The notes under the pieces were generated by a model. It had not been told where the DNA came from. It saw nothing but the letters and a program-made list of their open reading frames with translations, and did not search any database. A stretch of DNA of 64,000 nt from Ceratopteris richardii (lineage: Eukaryota; Streptophyta; Polypodiopsida; Polypodiales; Pteridaceae): assembly GCA_020310875.1 (NCBI GenBank), contig CM035441.1:86454777-86518776 (forward strand). Reading direction: 5' to 3'. How positions within the stretch are numbered: position 1 is the stretch's first letter; each line of letters opens with the position of its first letter. The position numbers and the translations under genes were made by a program. Below, piece after piece: positions 24,430 through 35,949 of this stretch.

Positions 24430-25250
24430 CTCAGTCTACTGCAGACATGCACTGCTCATGAGAAGATGGGTCAAAACTGCAGACAGTAGTAAACGCCCAT
24501 TCTTCTTCCTGCACAAGATTAGCACACTCTGTTTTTGGTCTAGAGGCCTTTGCAACAACCATTCCAACCTCTTTCTTCTTTGCCTCTTTAGCAGCCAATT
24601 TTGGAGAGTTCTTTATGATATGATCATTCCCTTTATAGTACTTACAAAACAATTTCTGCTTTTCTGATTTCTTCTCATCTTTATCTTCCTTCTTCGAATA
24701 TATAGAATTAGTAGATTTCTACTTACTAGTTGAAGAGATCCATTTTCCTTTGCCCTTCTGACTAGCTAGGAAAGCTTGGTCTGCAACTCGCATAATGGAC
24801 CTGTTTTGTCTGGACTGATCTTCCTGCAATAAAACAAAGACTAACTCCTCAAATGATAAGGCATTTGGATTGCCTTTCATCATCAACCGAAGAGTAGAAG
24901 CAAAACTCTGATATGAATCACGAAGACCATTTAGAAAGGTATGCACAAGTGAGCTATCTGGTATAACCTCATCAGTAGAAATCAACTATTCCTTCAAGTC
25001 TTTGATCTTCGTTAGGAAACTGTCCATAGAATCACCTTCATTCATGTGCTCACTCTCCAATTGTTTTTGGAGGTAAGCAACACGAGCCTCATTCCTAGCT
25101 TGGTACAATGTGTTAAGTGTATCCGAAGCATCCTTAGCTATTCTGCAAGAGCGGATGTGTGGAATAATGGCACGTTTGATAGACAAATCTATCAATGCAT
25201 GTGCTTGGGCATCTCGGCCATCCCAGCGAATCTGCTCTGTAGTAGGTATG
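24430..25250 (-). pseudogene. Copia A gag remnant
   Basis: The gag block includes IRWDGRDAQAHALIDLSI, the TLYQARNEARVAYLQKQLES and MDSFLTKIKDLKE helices, and LVHTFLNGLRDSYQSFASTL. It then has a knuckle-like FCKYYKGNDHIIKNSP region followed by basic residues. The N-terminal start is missing. A plus-strand homologue of the knuckle region lies at 25992-26260 (Copia D), in inverted orientation about 740 bp away. Confidence 0.85.
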
Positions 25251-25991
25251 TAAAAATAAGGAAGAGGCTTCCTCATGTAGATTAGAATCATATGTATTTT
25301 TTCTAGAATTTTTGGAAACTCATATATAGCATATTTTTAGATTAAAAGGGAAAAGGACCAAAATTCAAGTGTGAAAAGGGGCACTTAAAAATGTAAAAAA
25401 GACAATTTCCTCTATTTTTGAGAGGGTTGGTTATTTGTAATTGATGCTATCCAAGCAAAAAGAGGAGTTTCCTACAGAAAATCGTGATTCTTCCTTTTGT
25501 GTGAATTTCTTTGATTTGTTGAGTCTATTCAATGTGTATCCATGGAAATTTGCAAGCTTCTATGGTGTATTTCTGATGAATGTGTATGAAGAGAGTTGAT
25601 TATTGATGTGTTGAGTGAGAAATTGATGAAGAATGGTGTTGGAAATGAGAATCGTCAGATTTTACAGAATCGCTATTGTCTCGTCTGAAGGTTACATGTA
25701 TCATTTTTGAGTTTTGACTTTACGATTGTGTTCTGCTGAGAAAATAACACACTTTAGACACCAAGATTATTGAAAATGATAGAGTATTGCTCAAGATAAT
25801 CAAAACCCTAGAAATTCCTCTTCATTTTCATTATTTCTCAGAAATCCAGCCAGTTTTCTCTTATTTCTTGGGTTCTATCATCTAGAAAGGGCTGTGGTCT
25901 CATATATACTTGCAGGATTGACAAATATAAGATGTATTGTTGATTCTTTATGCTAAATGATTGGAGAGGACAACTCAAAAGGGTAACAACA
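25251..25991 (+). repeat. Truncated Gypsy A-family LTR
   Basis: It matches 2784-3842 nearly base for base, except that it lacks the rbcL insert and about the first 75 bp of the LTR. It ends GGGTAACAACA like the Gypsy A LTR. It lies between the minus-strand Copia A gag and the plus-strand Copia D gag, with no primer site beside it, so it is a solo or rearranged remnant. Confidence 0.88.
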
Positions 25992-26260
25992 AATAGCTAG
26001 AAAAGTAGAAATTGTTTTGAAAATATTGTAAAAGAAATGATCATGTAATAAAGAGCTATCCAAACTGGCTGCTAAAGAGACTAGGAAGAAAGAGGCTGGA
26101 ATGGTTGTTGCGAAGGCCTCTACACCAAAAACAGAGTTTGCTAATCTTGCATAGAATGAAGAATGGACATTCACCACTGTTTGCAGTTATGACCCATCTT
26201 CTCATGAATAGTGTATGTCTGCAGTAGACTAAAATGTTTGGTAATTTTATAGTGGGGGAC
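25992..26260 (+). pseudogene. Copia D gag knuckle fragment
   Basis: It encodes ELSKLAAKETRKKEAGMVVA, SYDPSSHE and MSAVD, matching the minus-strand Copia A gag at 24430-24660. It is cut on the right by the LTR of the large gypsy element, with the target site GGGAC at 26256-26260. Confidence 0.82.
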
Positions 26261-27154
26261 TGTTGACCTAAGTACCAACTTAGGGAGTTGCGGAGAAAGA
26301 GACTATACCTCAATCCCCTCTCAAGTGCATATAGTGGGGATACACGCTTTTAATTATCAATCCAAAGAGTATACAAACCTAGCCGAGTGTATGAAACATG
26401 CAATCATGTGATGATCAATGCAAGTGAACTACTCAAAGAGTGTAAACAAGGCAAAGACTTATCCAAACAAGCTTCAACTGTTGGTCATGGAGTCACGATA
26501 CTTGGTGCAGTAGCCATCAGTATTTTGGACTTTTCTCTCAGCTCCGAGCTCCAAACATAACAAACGGCATATGCGTTTTGAAGCTCTTGAGAAGAAGCAT
26601 CCAATGGCAGTGGTTTCACGCAATTCTGACACTCTTACTTCAAGTTATGAGCAAAATACTGAGTCGCGGGAAATACCTTCCTACACTTCAGCACTTCCTA
26701 CACTTCGCACACACATTACCTACAGCAAACAAACACTCTCATGGATAGACAACACTTCCTAACACTCTTTCCAAGCAATACACATGCACACAAGCTCACA
26801 AAGAAGAAGATACAGAGTGAAGAAGACACAAATTCGAATTTTTGTGCTCTCTATTCTCACAATGGCAAAAAGTTCTTTACAAAGAGTCACATTTGACTTA
26901 TATACTGGTGCCCTAAAAATGGTCTTTTCACACAAGAGACTGGCACTTTATTCACTAAAAAACTAATTTCCAACTATTTTACATGGGTAAGTCTCTAATC
27001 TTCTGTGGGGATGCATCTAGAGGACTCCTCTAGTGCATTTACAACGGAAAATATATTACAAGAATGGTTATGATACAAAAATATGATGTCCAAATCGGAA
27101 AAATTTTGGGGCCCGTCTTTTTCTCTGCCTTGTGCTTTCTTTAGCTCTGCAACA
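26261..27154 (-). repeat. Giant gypsy 3' LTR (894 bp)
   Basis: It is bounded by TGTTGACCTAAG and CTCTGCAACA on the plus strand and is the direct repeat of 41822-42715. Confidence 0.95.
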
Positions 27155-27168
27155 CTCTCCCCCTCTTT
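27155..27168 (-). other. Giant gypsy polypurine tract
   Basis: Minus-strand AAAGAGGGGGAGAG sits immediately upstream of the 3' LTR. A similar tract followed by TGTTGA occurs about 420 bp further upstream, near 27570-27590. Confidence 0.88.
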
Positions 27169-27506
27169 GTCTCTGTCGTCCCTTAACAGGCTTTGCTTCT
27201 TAATTCTTGTTTTACATTCTCTAGGCCTGATGCATTCGACTTGCTTACCCGCAACCCTTGGAGTTTGACTGACTACTTGATATTCGTAGTCTAATTCACC
27301 TATAGGCTCATTAGTTCTGGGTTGCCATGTTAATTCGGGTTGCCACGCACGCCACCAGTGGAAGGTATGAAGATAAGGTGCTACAGTCTTCGATCTGGAC
27401 CTGCCAAAGATCAAGAGGTTGAAGCACCCATGTGGGTTACGTCCTTTCCTTGGTGTGTGCGCCCCTGCGGGGCTCTGTGCAGAGATATATCTTCAGATAT
27501 TTCTTT

Positions 27507-30500
27507 TTAGTGAAGCTGCTTCTTTCGTTGTCTTCTTCGTTTCTTCCTTTTACTTGATTCTCCCTCAACACTGCCCCCCTCCTTGACTCTGTCGTCCCCG
27601 ACAGGCTTTGATAAGCGACGGGCATATGTTTTATATACTTTTTGCTCTTTATCATTGAGCAGATTAGCTTCACGTATCATGAGTTGTTTCCATCGTTCTG
27701 CCTTCACACCGTCATTGGGTGGCTGTCTGTGATCTGCGAAGAAGCTAAGTTCATATGCCACTAATCTGGCATTTAAATTTGATGACATCTTCAAAAAGAT
27801 TTCGGAATCAATCTCAAAAAACCCTATAAAGAAAGCTTCTTCAAAAGTTTGCATATATACACTTGGCACAAACATTAATTTGGAATAATACGCCATTATT
27901 GTGGGGCGGCTGGGCATAACTGACAGATAAAAAATGAGGATTTCCGTGCCCTGATTAATGCCGATGAAATTCAAAAAAGTGTAGGCCGCATGCTTGAAGA
28001 CTTTGAGAACTGTAAGTATCATGCTAAGTATTTTATTGGTCATTTTGACAGTTAAGTCGGGTACTGTCGCATAATTTTGTAGCCAAAATTCGATGGTTTT
28101 GACCATATACTCTTCCGTTGGCAAGCATAGGATAATTCAACCACTGTTTATTGATAGCGCCATTCTTTTGCAAGTCCAAAAATTCTCTGGTATCCCTTCT
28201 GCGTGGTATTGGGAAAAATGAAGGGTTTACCTGTAATACATATGGTGCTGCTTGCCAGTGCACTCGTAGTGTGGGATGTTTCTCCAAAAATTTTCTTCTC
28301 CAAATTGGTCGTGCAGCTTCGAACTCTTCTTGGCTGTATGTGAATGTGTCTTGTTTAAAATTGAGCTGCTCGTCTGGACTCTTCTTTGTAATCTTCTTTA
28401 TATATCGTCTTGTTTTCTCTTTCAATAGTCCGTACGGAATATTGAAAGGCTTCATTATCTTGTCCAGGTCTTTACCTTTGATCTTGGCCTCTTTCATTAA
28501 CTTGATGACTTCATTTTCAAAATTCTCCGTCAATCGGGACACCACTAGTGCCCGTTCCTTCTGACTTATTTCTGCAGTGTATGGCATCGGGTGATCATCA
28601 TGTATATCCGCCATCTGCTCATATATTGGAGAATTATAGATCGGGTGAGATAGAGGGTTTACCTCTACCTCGTCAGTAGGATTTTCCTTAGCTGACACTA
28701 CGAGTGTCCCGATCACTGCGTTCTGATTGATTTGAAATTCTAATTTTTCTATGCGTTCAGTCTTCTCTTTATTTTCTTGAGTGGCTGCTCTAAGTGCTTC
28801 TTTTGCGGCAAGCAATTCATTTCCGATTTCAGCCACATTGTCCATGTTTTCACTGTAGCTTGTTGCAAGTTTTCCATGTGCTGTATTTAATTGCTTTTTT
28901 AATTCATTGATCTCTTGACTGTGCGTCCGTTCTGATTCTTCTCTCACTGCACGCTCTTGTCTCAGCAAATCTTCATACTGTGCGATCTGATCTCTTAATT
29001 CTTTTTCTTTTGTTTCTGAGGATTCCTGTTGCTCGATCGGTTGATCATATAATAATGACTTCATTAATTCCTTATTCTTGCTTCGCAAGGTGTCATTCTC
29101 TTCCATGTATAATTTTAGCTGTGTTTCGAGCAAAGTACTTCTAGCTCTCATTCTCTCTTTGTCAGCTTCGCTTGCATCATATAATCTCTGTAAATTTGCG
29201 AGCTGTGCTTGGAGTTGGTGATGCTGAGTGATTAATGATTCATATTGCGTTTTTGTTTCGAGCAACTCATAGCTTTTGATCGTTAGCGCCTTTTGTGCCT
29301 CGATGAGCTGTGATGACAGTTGTTCACTCATGAGCTGGAATTGACTTTTATCTCTCATAGCCTTATCATAATCCGCATCTATATCCATCATTTGCTGTTG
29401 TGTATCCATGGCTGTCTGAATCATCTGCTTTACTACAGGCTTCAGTTGAGAGACATCCACATTTAGCCATGTTTTTGGTATACTTGGTTCTTCACCGGTC
29501 GTTACATCTTTGCCCTTTGCCACATGTAATGTAGTGTCATGGGGCTGCCTAATCTGAAGCTGGATCCTTGGCTCAGCCACCATGTTTTCTTTGTTTCCTT
29601 GAGGTGTGTCATCCGGTACCTCGATCACAACTTGTTCTTTATTCTGTAGTAGCTCCGCATCCTTGCTCACTGGAGTTTGGCTTTCCTCTTTGATAGGTGG
29701 TTTTACATGTGTAACACTGGTTGTATCTTCCTTGATGCTGATCTTTGTAGTGTCATTCAATTGAAGGACATGCTCAGGTTCAATAGATTCTTCTACTCTC
29801 TTTTCCTTTTCTTGGTTGTCCGGCGTCCCTTCCACTTGCTTAATTTCATTCCATTCTTCTTCTTGAGTTTCTGTTCTTATATCAGTATCCAGAGTATCTT
29901 TTTCAGGACTGGATTCTGTATTGGAACTAGAATCATCTATGCCCAGCTCTTTGTACCTTCCAGGTTGTTTTGGAATCTTCTCTGTACTCCGTTGTTGTTT
30001 CTCTTGACTTGCCTGTCTATAATGATGACCTTGAATATTCAAGTTTACCTGCCCTTGCATATACTGATATGTCTCTTCGAGGGCAGCGGAAAGATCTCTC
30101 CTAGTAATAGGCATTTGAGCTATCGTGATCTTCGGTAATAGATGTGTTTTCTTTGATTCCGGTGTAGCTTGGGCTTCCTCCTCCCGTAGACGCTTTGTAC
30201 CCCTCATGGGTTTTTGTGAGCTCGTTCCAGCTTCTGCAACCATAACAATTGCTTTCTTTTTCTTAGGGACTGTAGCGGATTTTGCATACTTGGCTAGCCC
30301 TTCTGATGTCGGCATCTCCCGTAAGCAATTTTTCATGTCCAGGGCTTCATATATCAGTAATGTTAATGCAGAACTGCCATTCAAAAACTTTTTCTGGCCC
30401 CATTTCTTCTGGGCTTCAAATAGTCTTTCTTGGATATACCCTGTCAGATTCACCTTGTGCCCAATTTGTCTCATGGCATGTGATAGTAGTTGTACTACGA

Positions 30501-31083
30501 TCTTTTGTGGTGCCGTGTATCTGTGCATACTAGGGAAACAGAAATGTTGGTGCATAAGACGGACAGCGTCTTCGAGGTCTATTCTGTTAATCTCCACAAA
30601 GGATCTCTTCTTAGGATCATGACATTCCTCTTTGACACTAGTAATTCCTTCTTGATTCCATCCAAAAGCTTTATTGATCAATTCATGTGTGAATTGAATT
30701 GTCTTCCATGTCCCTACTTTATCCAATACTAGTGCTTCTGGAACTGATATTTTTGTTGCCGCAGGTTGCAAGGTATTCATTACTTGTGCACATCTCTGGA
30801 AATCTGGAACATAGATAGGCAATTTGAGAAATGCCTCTAGGCCTGCCTGCTTCCATACATCTTCAATATGCGGTAATCCTTGGATTATGGTCTTGAAGTC
30901 TTGTGACATAATAGGGAAGTAATGATCCCTATCAATGATCTTGATAGTTGCCATAAAAATAAGTTCTGAGACTGGTTGGTCATCACGAAACCAATGGCCT
31001 CTGACTTTTGTTATTGATTCCAATGGAAGAAGCTGAACCTCTTCCACTTGTGTAGCTTCGGAATTAGTTGATGCCATCTGCAC
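27507..31083 (-). pseudogene. Extra 3' coding region of the giant gypsy element (coiled-coil protein)
   Basis: About 1,200 codons lie between pol and the 3' LTR in sense orientation, beginning MQMASTNSEATQVEEVQLLP. Residues 1 to about 270 look globular (FKTIIQGLPHIEDVWKQAGL, FTHELINKAFGWNQEGI, YTAPQKIVVQLLSHAMRQIG). About 280-560 is polar and acidic, probably disordered. About 570-800 is a long heptad-rich coiled coil (LMSEQLSSQLIEAQKALTIK, YEDLLRQERAVREESER). A second folded region then follows, and the end is very basic (KRKKRRRQRKKQ), like a nuclear or nucleic-acid-binding tail. I see no gag, pol or envelope motif, and no signal peptide or membrane segment. Extra open reading frames downstream of pol are known in the Tat lineage, but I cannot assign this one to a family. 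Part of a broken element; this region has about one break. Confidence 0.8.
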
Positions 31084-31513
31084 TCAATATAGAGCATGAA
31101 TTAGTGGCCATATATTATCAGAAATCCTCCTTTATTTGTTTGTCATAAGCTTGATATTGCTTCGAGTGAATAGTGTCGTCCCTTTCCCGTGGGTGTGAGA
31201 AAGGTAATACCTGTATTTTCATATTTTTAGGTATTTTTATATTTTCATCTGAAAAAGAAAACAAAAAGGTTAGGTTATAGCCGAAACAGTTATTATTTTT
31301 GGAGTGATTTTCTTAGTGTATGTACAAGTGTGCTCCTATTTCCCAAGAGGAAAATGTGCTCGACTATCCTGAAATAGAAGAAGGATGTGCCGAATGCTTG
31401 GCCTTGTAAGGTGGCCCTATCATGCATACGTTGGGTACTGATAACTCCATATGTGTGCATCTGGAAGTAGTTGGTCGATGTATGCAGTCTGTCTTGTCTT
31501 TCGGCAACCAAAT
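31084..31513 (-). other. Gap between pol region and extra coding region
   Basis: These 430 bp contain no convincing coding region. They are AT-rich and could hold signals that let the extra reading frame be expressed (splice site or internal start), but none can be picked out with confidence. Confidence 0.4.
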
Positions 31514-31529
31514 CTACTTCATTCTGTTG

Positions 31530-33180
31530 GGATGTAGTGTATTCTCCACCTTTTTGATGAATGTGGTTCTTCTCTTGTGGTATGTCTGCTCTTTCTGATT
31601 TTTGAATCTGAAATTGGCTTGTGTAGCGATTGCAGACTCCTTTATTTTCCTATAGCTATTCTTCTGTGGCTGTTTTGTGTGTAGACCCTGTTGGCTCTTC
31701 TTATGCTGAGGTTCCTTGTTTCGGTTTGGCTTCTTTGGAGCACATGATTTAGGAATCCATATTTGCGATCGATCTGGTTGAGCGGCTACTACTTTCTTTG
31801 GGATCCATATTGTAGCAATTCGTTGTTGACTTTGGTGCTCATAATGACTTGCGTTGTTATTTGATGGGTTGCTCCGATGTCGATAGTGCTTCTGTTGTTG
31901 AAGATATTCCTTTACTTGATCTTTCCTTATCCAAGCTTGTTGAGTGAACGGAATAGGGTATATTTTCATAGGTACAGATTTTGCATTACCCAGAGGATTG
32001 GTCTCCCTTAGGCATGGTGTTTCACTGAGGTTAGTTTCAGATTGATTGACACTCTTGTGACATGCTAGACTAGAAGATGGTATGCACGCAGAATTCAATG
32101 TGTCCACACATATAGTACTTGACGAAGGTGTTTCTATAGTGCTAGTGAACATACATTCGTGACTTTCTTCATTGGAATGAACTTTTTGCTCTATGCTCAC
32201 AGATTTGATTGGTCGTTCGTCTAGCAGACTGAATACTTCCCGGTGTCCTATCCTGGCTGAGATGTAGCCTAAAGCCAATTGAATGGTAACCTCATATTCG
32301 TAAATCCAGTCTTGACCTAACACTACCTCTTCAAGTAAATCTTGATCATGACACACTAATAGCTTTTGTTCCATAGTGTTGTTGCCAAGATGCAGAGGTA
32401 AGGTAATAATTTCACCTATACATTGAGTAATCGTCCCTCCTATTCCTATCAACTGTGCCATCGATGGGCGTAATTCTTCCTTGAGTTTCTGGGTCAAAGA
32501 AAGTTTGATACAGCTTATGGCAGCTCCTGTGTCAATGAGAGCATCCACTAAATGGTATTCCGTTTTACCTGCTCCCAAATTTAAATATGGTTGCGTCCTC
32601 TGTGAACCTAGGTTTTTAGTGGCTCTAACATTAGCCATTGGGATGAGTTCTTCTCCTAATCGATATCTCTCATCTCGCTCTCTCATCCACTCCTTTCGTT
32701 TTTTAATTCGTTCTAGTGCTTCCTGTCTCGCTTCTTCTCGTATTCTTTCCTCTTCAATACGTCTATTCTTGCCCTTGATTAATCGAGACATTGTTTCTTC
32801 AGTCAATGGTTCTAGATATTTTTTTACTCGACATCCGCTGATATAGTTTGGTAATACATCCCCATCCAAGGTTGCTAAGCTGATAGCTCCACTTGTCGAT
32901 ATACGATTGATGATTAATTGGCCATATCCTCTCTTCTGCAACTTCTTAGCATGTTGTTTCAAGGTATATACCAAAACTAAATCTCCTTCCTTCAAATTTT
33001 TGTCTTTGATGTGAGCATCAAAATAGGCTTTCTGTCGCCGTTTAGCAGCATAAATGCCTGCTACAGCTTGTAACCTAGTTTCGTGAAGCTTCTCTATTTG
33101 ATCCAATTGAGCTGATAGTTCATGTCCCATCCACTCGTAAGTTGTTGCTACTCTGAGAGTGGGAATTAAAAAATCAATTG
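31530..33180 (-). pseudogene. Integrase tail plus second retropepsin-like domain
   Basis: Right to left it begins with the integrase C-terminal tail (AKRRQKAYFDAHIKD, EGDLVLVYTLKQHAKK, GYGQLIINRI). A charged helix follows (RIEEERIREEARQEALERIK). Next is a retropepsin-like domain: VDALIDTGAAISCIKLSL with DTGA at 32533-32522, a GIGGTITQCIGEI flap-like segment, and EEVVLGQDWIYEYEVTI, the second psi-loop motif. The remainder is Ser/Asn/Gln-rich, with two WIPK motifs (ATIWIPKKV, QIWIPKS) and a basic end. The element already has a protease upstream of RT, so this one is additional. Part of a broken element. Confidence 0.82.
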
Positions 33181-33289
33181 GCAAAATAGCATTTTGTCCA
33201 TATACTAAGTTAAAAGGAGTAGTGCCTATGGCGGTTTTATAGGCTACTCGAAATGCCCATAAAGCATGATGTAATTGCTTATCCCAATC

Positions 33290-34330
33290 TTATCTACCAT
33301 TGTTAACAATTTTGGTGAGAACTGTACACAAGATTTTATTTAAACTTTCGTCTTGTCCATTGGCTTGTGGGTGATAAGGAGCTGATTTCTTATGAATTAC
33401 CAAGAATTCATTCAATAAAGCTTCTATAACTTCATTCACAAAGTGCGTACCTCTATCACTCACAATTTCTATTGGTAATCCAAATCTAATGAAAACGTTC
33501 TCAAAGAGAAACTTGGCCGTAGTTCTCGCGTCATTTTTCTCGGTTGCTTTGGCTTCAACCCATTTGGTCAGATAGTCTGTGGCTACAATTATATACTCGG
33601 CATGGGATCCTTTCGCTGGTGGGCTAATAGGTCCTATGAAGTCTATTCCCCATTTGGTGAAAGCTCTGGCACTCATCATGGGTCTCAGTGGCATCTCATC
33701 TCTCCTAATTGGATATTTGGTTCGTTGACAAGTATCACAACGTTGCACATATGTTACCGCATCTTGATGTAGAGTTGGCCACCACATTCCAGCAAAGAGG
33801 GTCATTTTTGTTGTTTTATCTGCAGAGAAGTGCCCTCCTGCAGCTCCTCTATGTGCCATCTCTAAAACAGAAAGATATTCGTCTTCGTGAATGCACACTC
33901 GTAATTGGTTATCTCTCCCTCGTTTAAAAAGTTGTTTTCCTATAATGGCATAATCCTTACTTTGTTCTACAAGTGCACATTTCCTTGCTATAGTGGCTCC
34001 TTCGGGGTATTCTTGAGTCTTTAAGAACTTTACCAGAGGCATGCTCCATCTCGGTGCTACTGTGGAATAGCATAGAGTTGAGTTCTCTTCTGGATTTTGT
34101 TCTTGACAGATTTGGCATGCTGATACATAGTTATGTGCGTCTCTCTGCATGGTTGGCCAATATATGCCTAACCTCCTCAGAGTTTGCAATGTTCCGTTTG
34201 CATTCAAATGAGTTTTCCATTGATTTACATGTGCTTTCTGAAGCCACATTTCTTGTTCCTCTTCTTCTACGCATCTCATTAACAATCCAATTGAATCCTG
34301 GTGATACAAACTTCCCGCAATGATATGAAA
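33290..34330 (-). pseudogene. Integrase with tandem duplicated H2C2 module
   Basis: Two copies of the N-terminal zinc-binding module occur in a row. The first (about 34324-34103) has AHVNQWKTH and ACQICQ; the second (about 33949-33725) has AHRGAAGGH and RCDTCQ. Both have H-x6-H, then 30 residues, then C-x2-C, and share the WWPT/YWPT..DA..YV spacing. The catalytic core follows: GIDFIGPI, VSDRGTHFVNEV and ANGQDESLNK. The gypsy fragment at 1331-2404 and the chromodomain element at 60513-64000 have only one module. Part of a broken element. Confidence 0.87.
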
Positions 34331-34439
34331 GTTTTTAGTCTTCCAGAGGTCTTGGGTTTGGTTTGGTGTGATCCCATCTTTTGGTTCATGTGTGAGTATA
34401 GGGATCAACTTTTCTGCCCATTGGGGACATACTTCCAGG

Positions 34440-35936
34440 TTAAAAAGAATACGTATCTGGCAAATCATTGGGTACTCCTATGGGTGGTTCTCCATGGGTC
34501 ATTCTTGATAAGTGGTCTGCTCTTATGTGGGTATTTCCTTTCTTGACTACTACCTCAAAATCAAACTCCATTAGCAATAAAAACCATCGTACTAGTCTTC
34601 CTGTATTGCACGGTTTATTGACTAGGTACAGTAGAGCTTGATGATCAATGAAGAATTTGAATTTGTTTGCCAACAGGTAATGTCTGAACTTTTTGACTGC
34701 GTACACCATCCCTAGGCCTTCTCTCTCAGTGGTAGTATAATTGCGTTCTGCTTGATTTAATTGTCTACTAGCATAGGCTATAGGGTGGTCTAGTTTTCCC
34801 GTATCTGCAGGTTGAGCTAAGATGCAACCAATGGCAAACTTGGAAGCATCCACATGAATGTGAAACGGCTTATTCCAGTTAGGTACTCGAAGGATTGGTG
34901 CTGAACTCAATCGATTCTTTAACTCGTTGAAGGCTTTTTCACATTCTTCGGTCCAATTAAATTGTGTCAATAATGCATAAAGAGGTCTAGCAATTATGGC
35001 GTACATATGTATAAATCTTTGATAGTATCCACAATGTCCCATAAATGCTTGAACTTCTTTAACAGTCTTAGGTCTTGGTAATTCCAAAATTACCTTGATT
35101 TTGTCTTCATCAGTTGAAATTCCATTTTTAGAGACAATATGTCCTAATATTTTTCCTTGTCTAACCATGAAGACACACTTTTCTGGATTGAGGCATACTC
35201 GGTATTGTCTACATTTGGCAAATATCTTTTCTAGTTCTGGGATGTGCTCTGATCGTATAGCTGAATAAGTACAAAGATCATCCACGTATACCTCCATACT
35301 CTTTCTTAGGAATTCTTTGAATACATGGCACATCAATCTTTGGAAGGTAGCTGGGGCATTAGCCAGACCAAAAGGCATGACTCTAAAGGCGTATACTCCC
35401 CATTCCGTTGCGAAAGCGGTTTTATGTTGGTCTTCAGGAGCAATGGCCACCTGATTATACCCTGAAAAGCCATCCAGAAAGCTATAAACTTCCTTTCCTA
35501 CCACTCTTTCCAAGAGATGATCTGTAATTGGTAATGGGTAACTATCTCTTATGGTCGCAGCATTTACTTTCTTTAGATTGATACACACTCTCAACTTTCC
35601 ATTCTTTTTCGGTACAACCACCAACGGTGACACCCATTCCGTGTGCTCAATCTCATATATGAATCCAGCATCTAACAATTTGTCTATCTCTTCCTTTATC
35701 TTTGCTGAATACACATCATTGTATGTATATGGTCTTTGTTTAGAAGGTTTGGCTTCGGATGTCATGGGAATTCTATGGGCACATATAGATGGATCTACTC
35801 CTTTCAAGTCCTTATAGGTCCATGCAAAGACATCCCGATATTCCCTTATGAGGCGTATTAACTCTTGTTCTTCCTCCATTGAGACATCCTGTCCTATGAA
35901 AGTACATCGTTCTTCTCCTTCCTCCAATGTTACCAC
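34440..35936 (-). pseudogene. Giant gypsy reverse transcriptase and RNase H
   Basis: The motifs in order are SKQRPYTYNDVYS, VSPLVVVPKKNGKLRVCI, YPLPITDHLL, YSFLDGFSGYNQVAIA, FGLANAPATFQRL and MEVYVDDLCTYS (YVDD near 35288-35277). The connection HCGYYQRFIHMYA leads into RNase H (IHVDASKFAIGCILAQ, YTTTEREGLGMVYAVKKFRHY, HIRADHLSRM). A single ordinary gypsy RNase H is seen; I find no second (archaeal-type) RNase H of the kind reported in some Tat elements. Part of a broken element. Confidence 0.92.
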
Positions 35937-35949
35937 TATCTTCTTGGTT

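Larger units (their letters stand above)
21038..25250 (-). mobile_element. Copia A: Ty1/copia lacking its 5' end
   Basis: On the minus strand the element runs from gag (about 25250) through integrase, RT and RNase H to the 3' LTR at 21267-21038. The upstream end, including the 5' LTR and primer site, is missing where a Gypsy A-family LTR begins. The left LTR sits directly in the RT of Copia C, as expected for an insertion, but the other junction is not available to prove it. It is broken, with numerous breaks. Confidence 0.9.

Noticed and set aside
28151-30732. Plus-strand frames of 80-165 codons within the extra coding region
   Set aside because: They are shadows of the long minus-strand coding region; compositions such as FFLFLV reflect complementary Glu/Lys codons.
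27507-33180. Endogenous caulimovirid-like pararetrovirus
   Set aside because: The second protease suggested it, but the element has LTRs, an integrase, a TSD and a gypsy gag, and there is no movement-protein motif.
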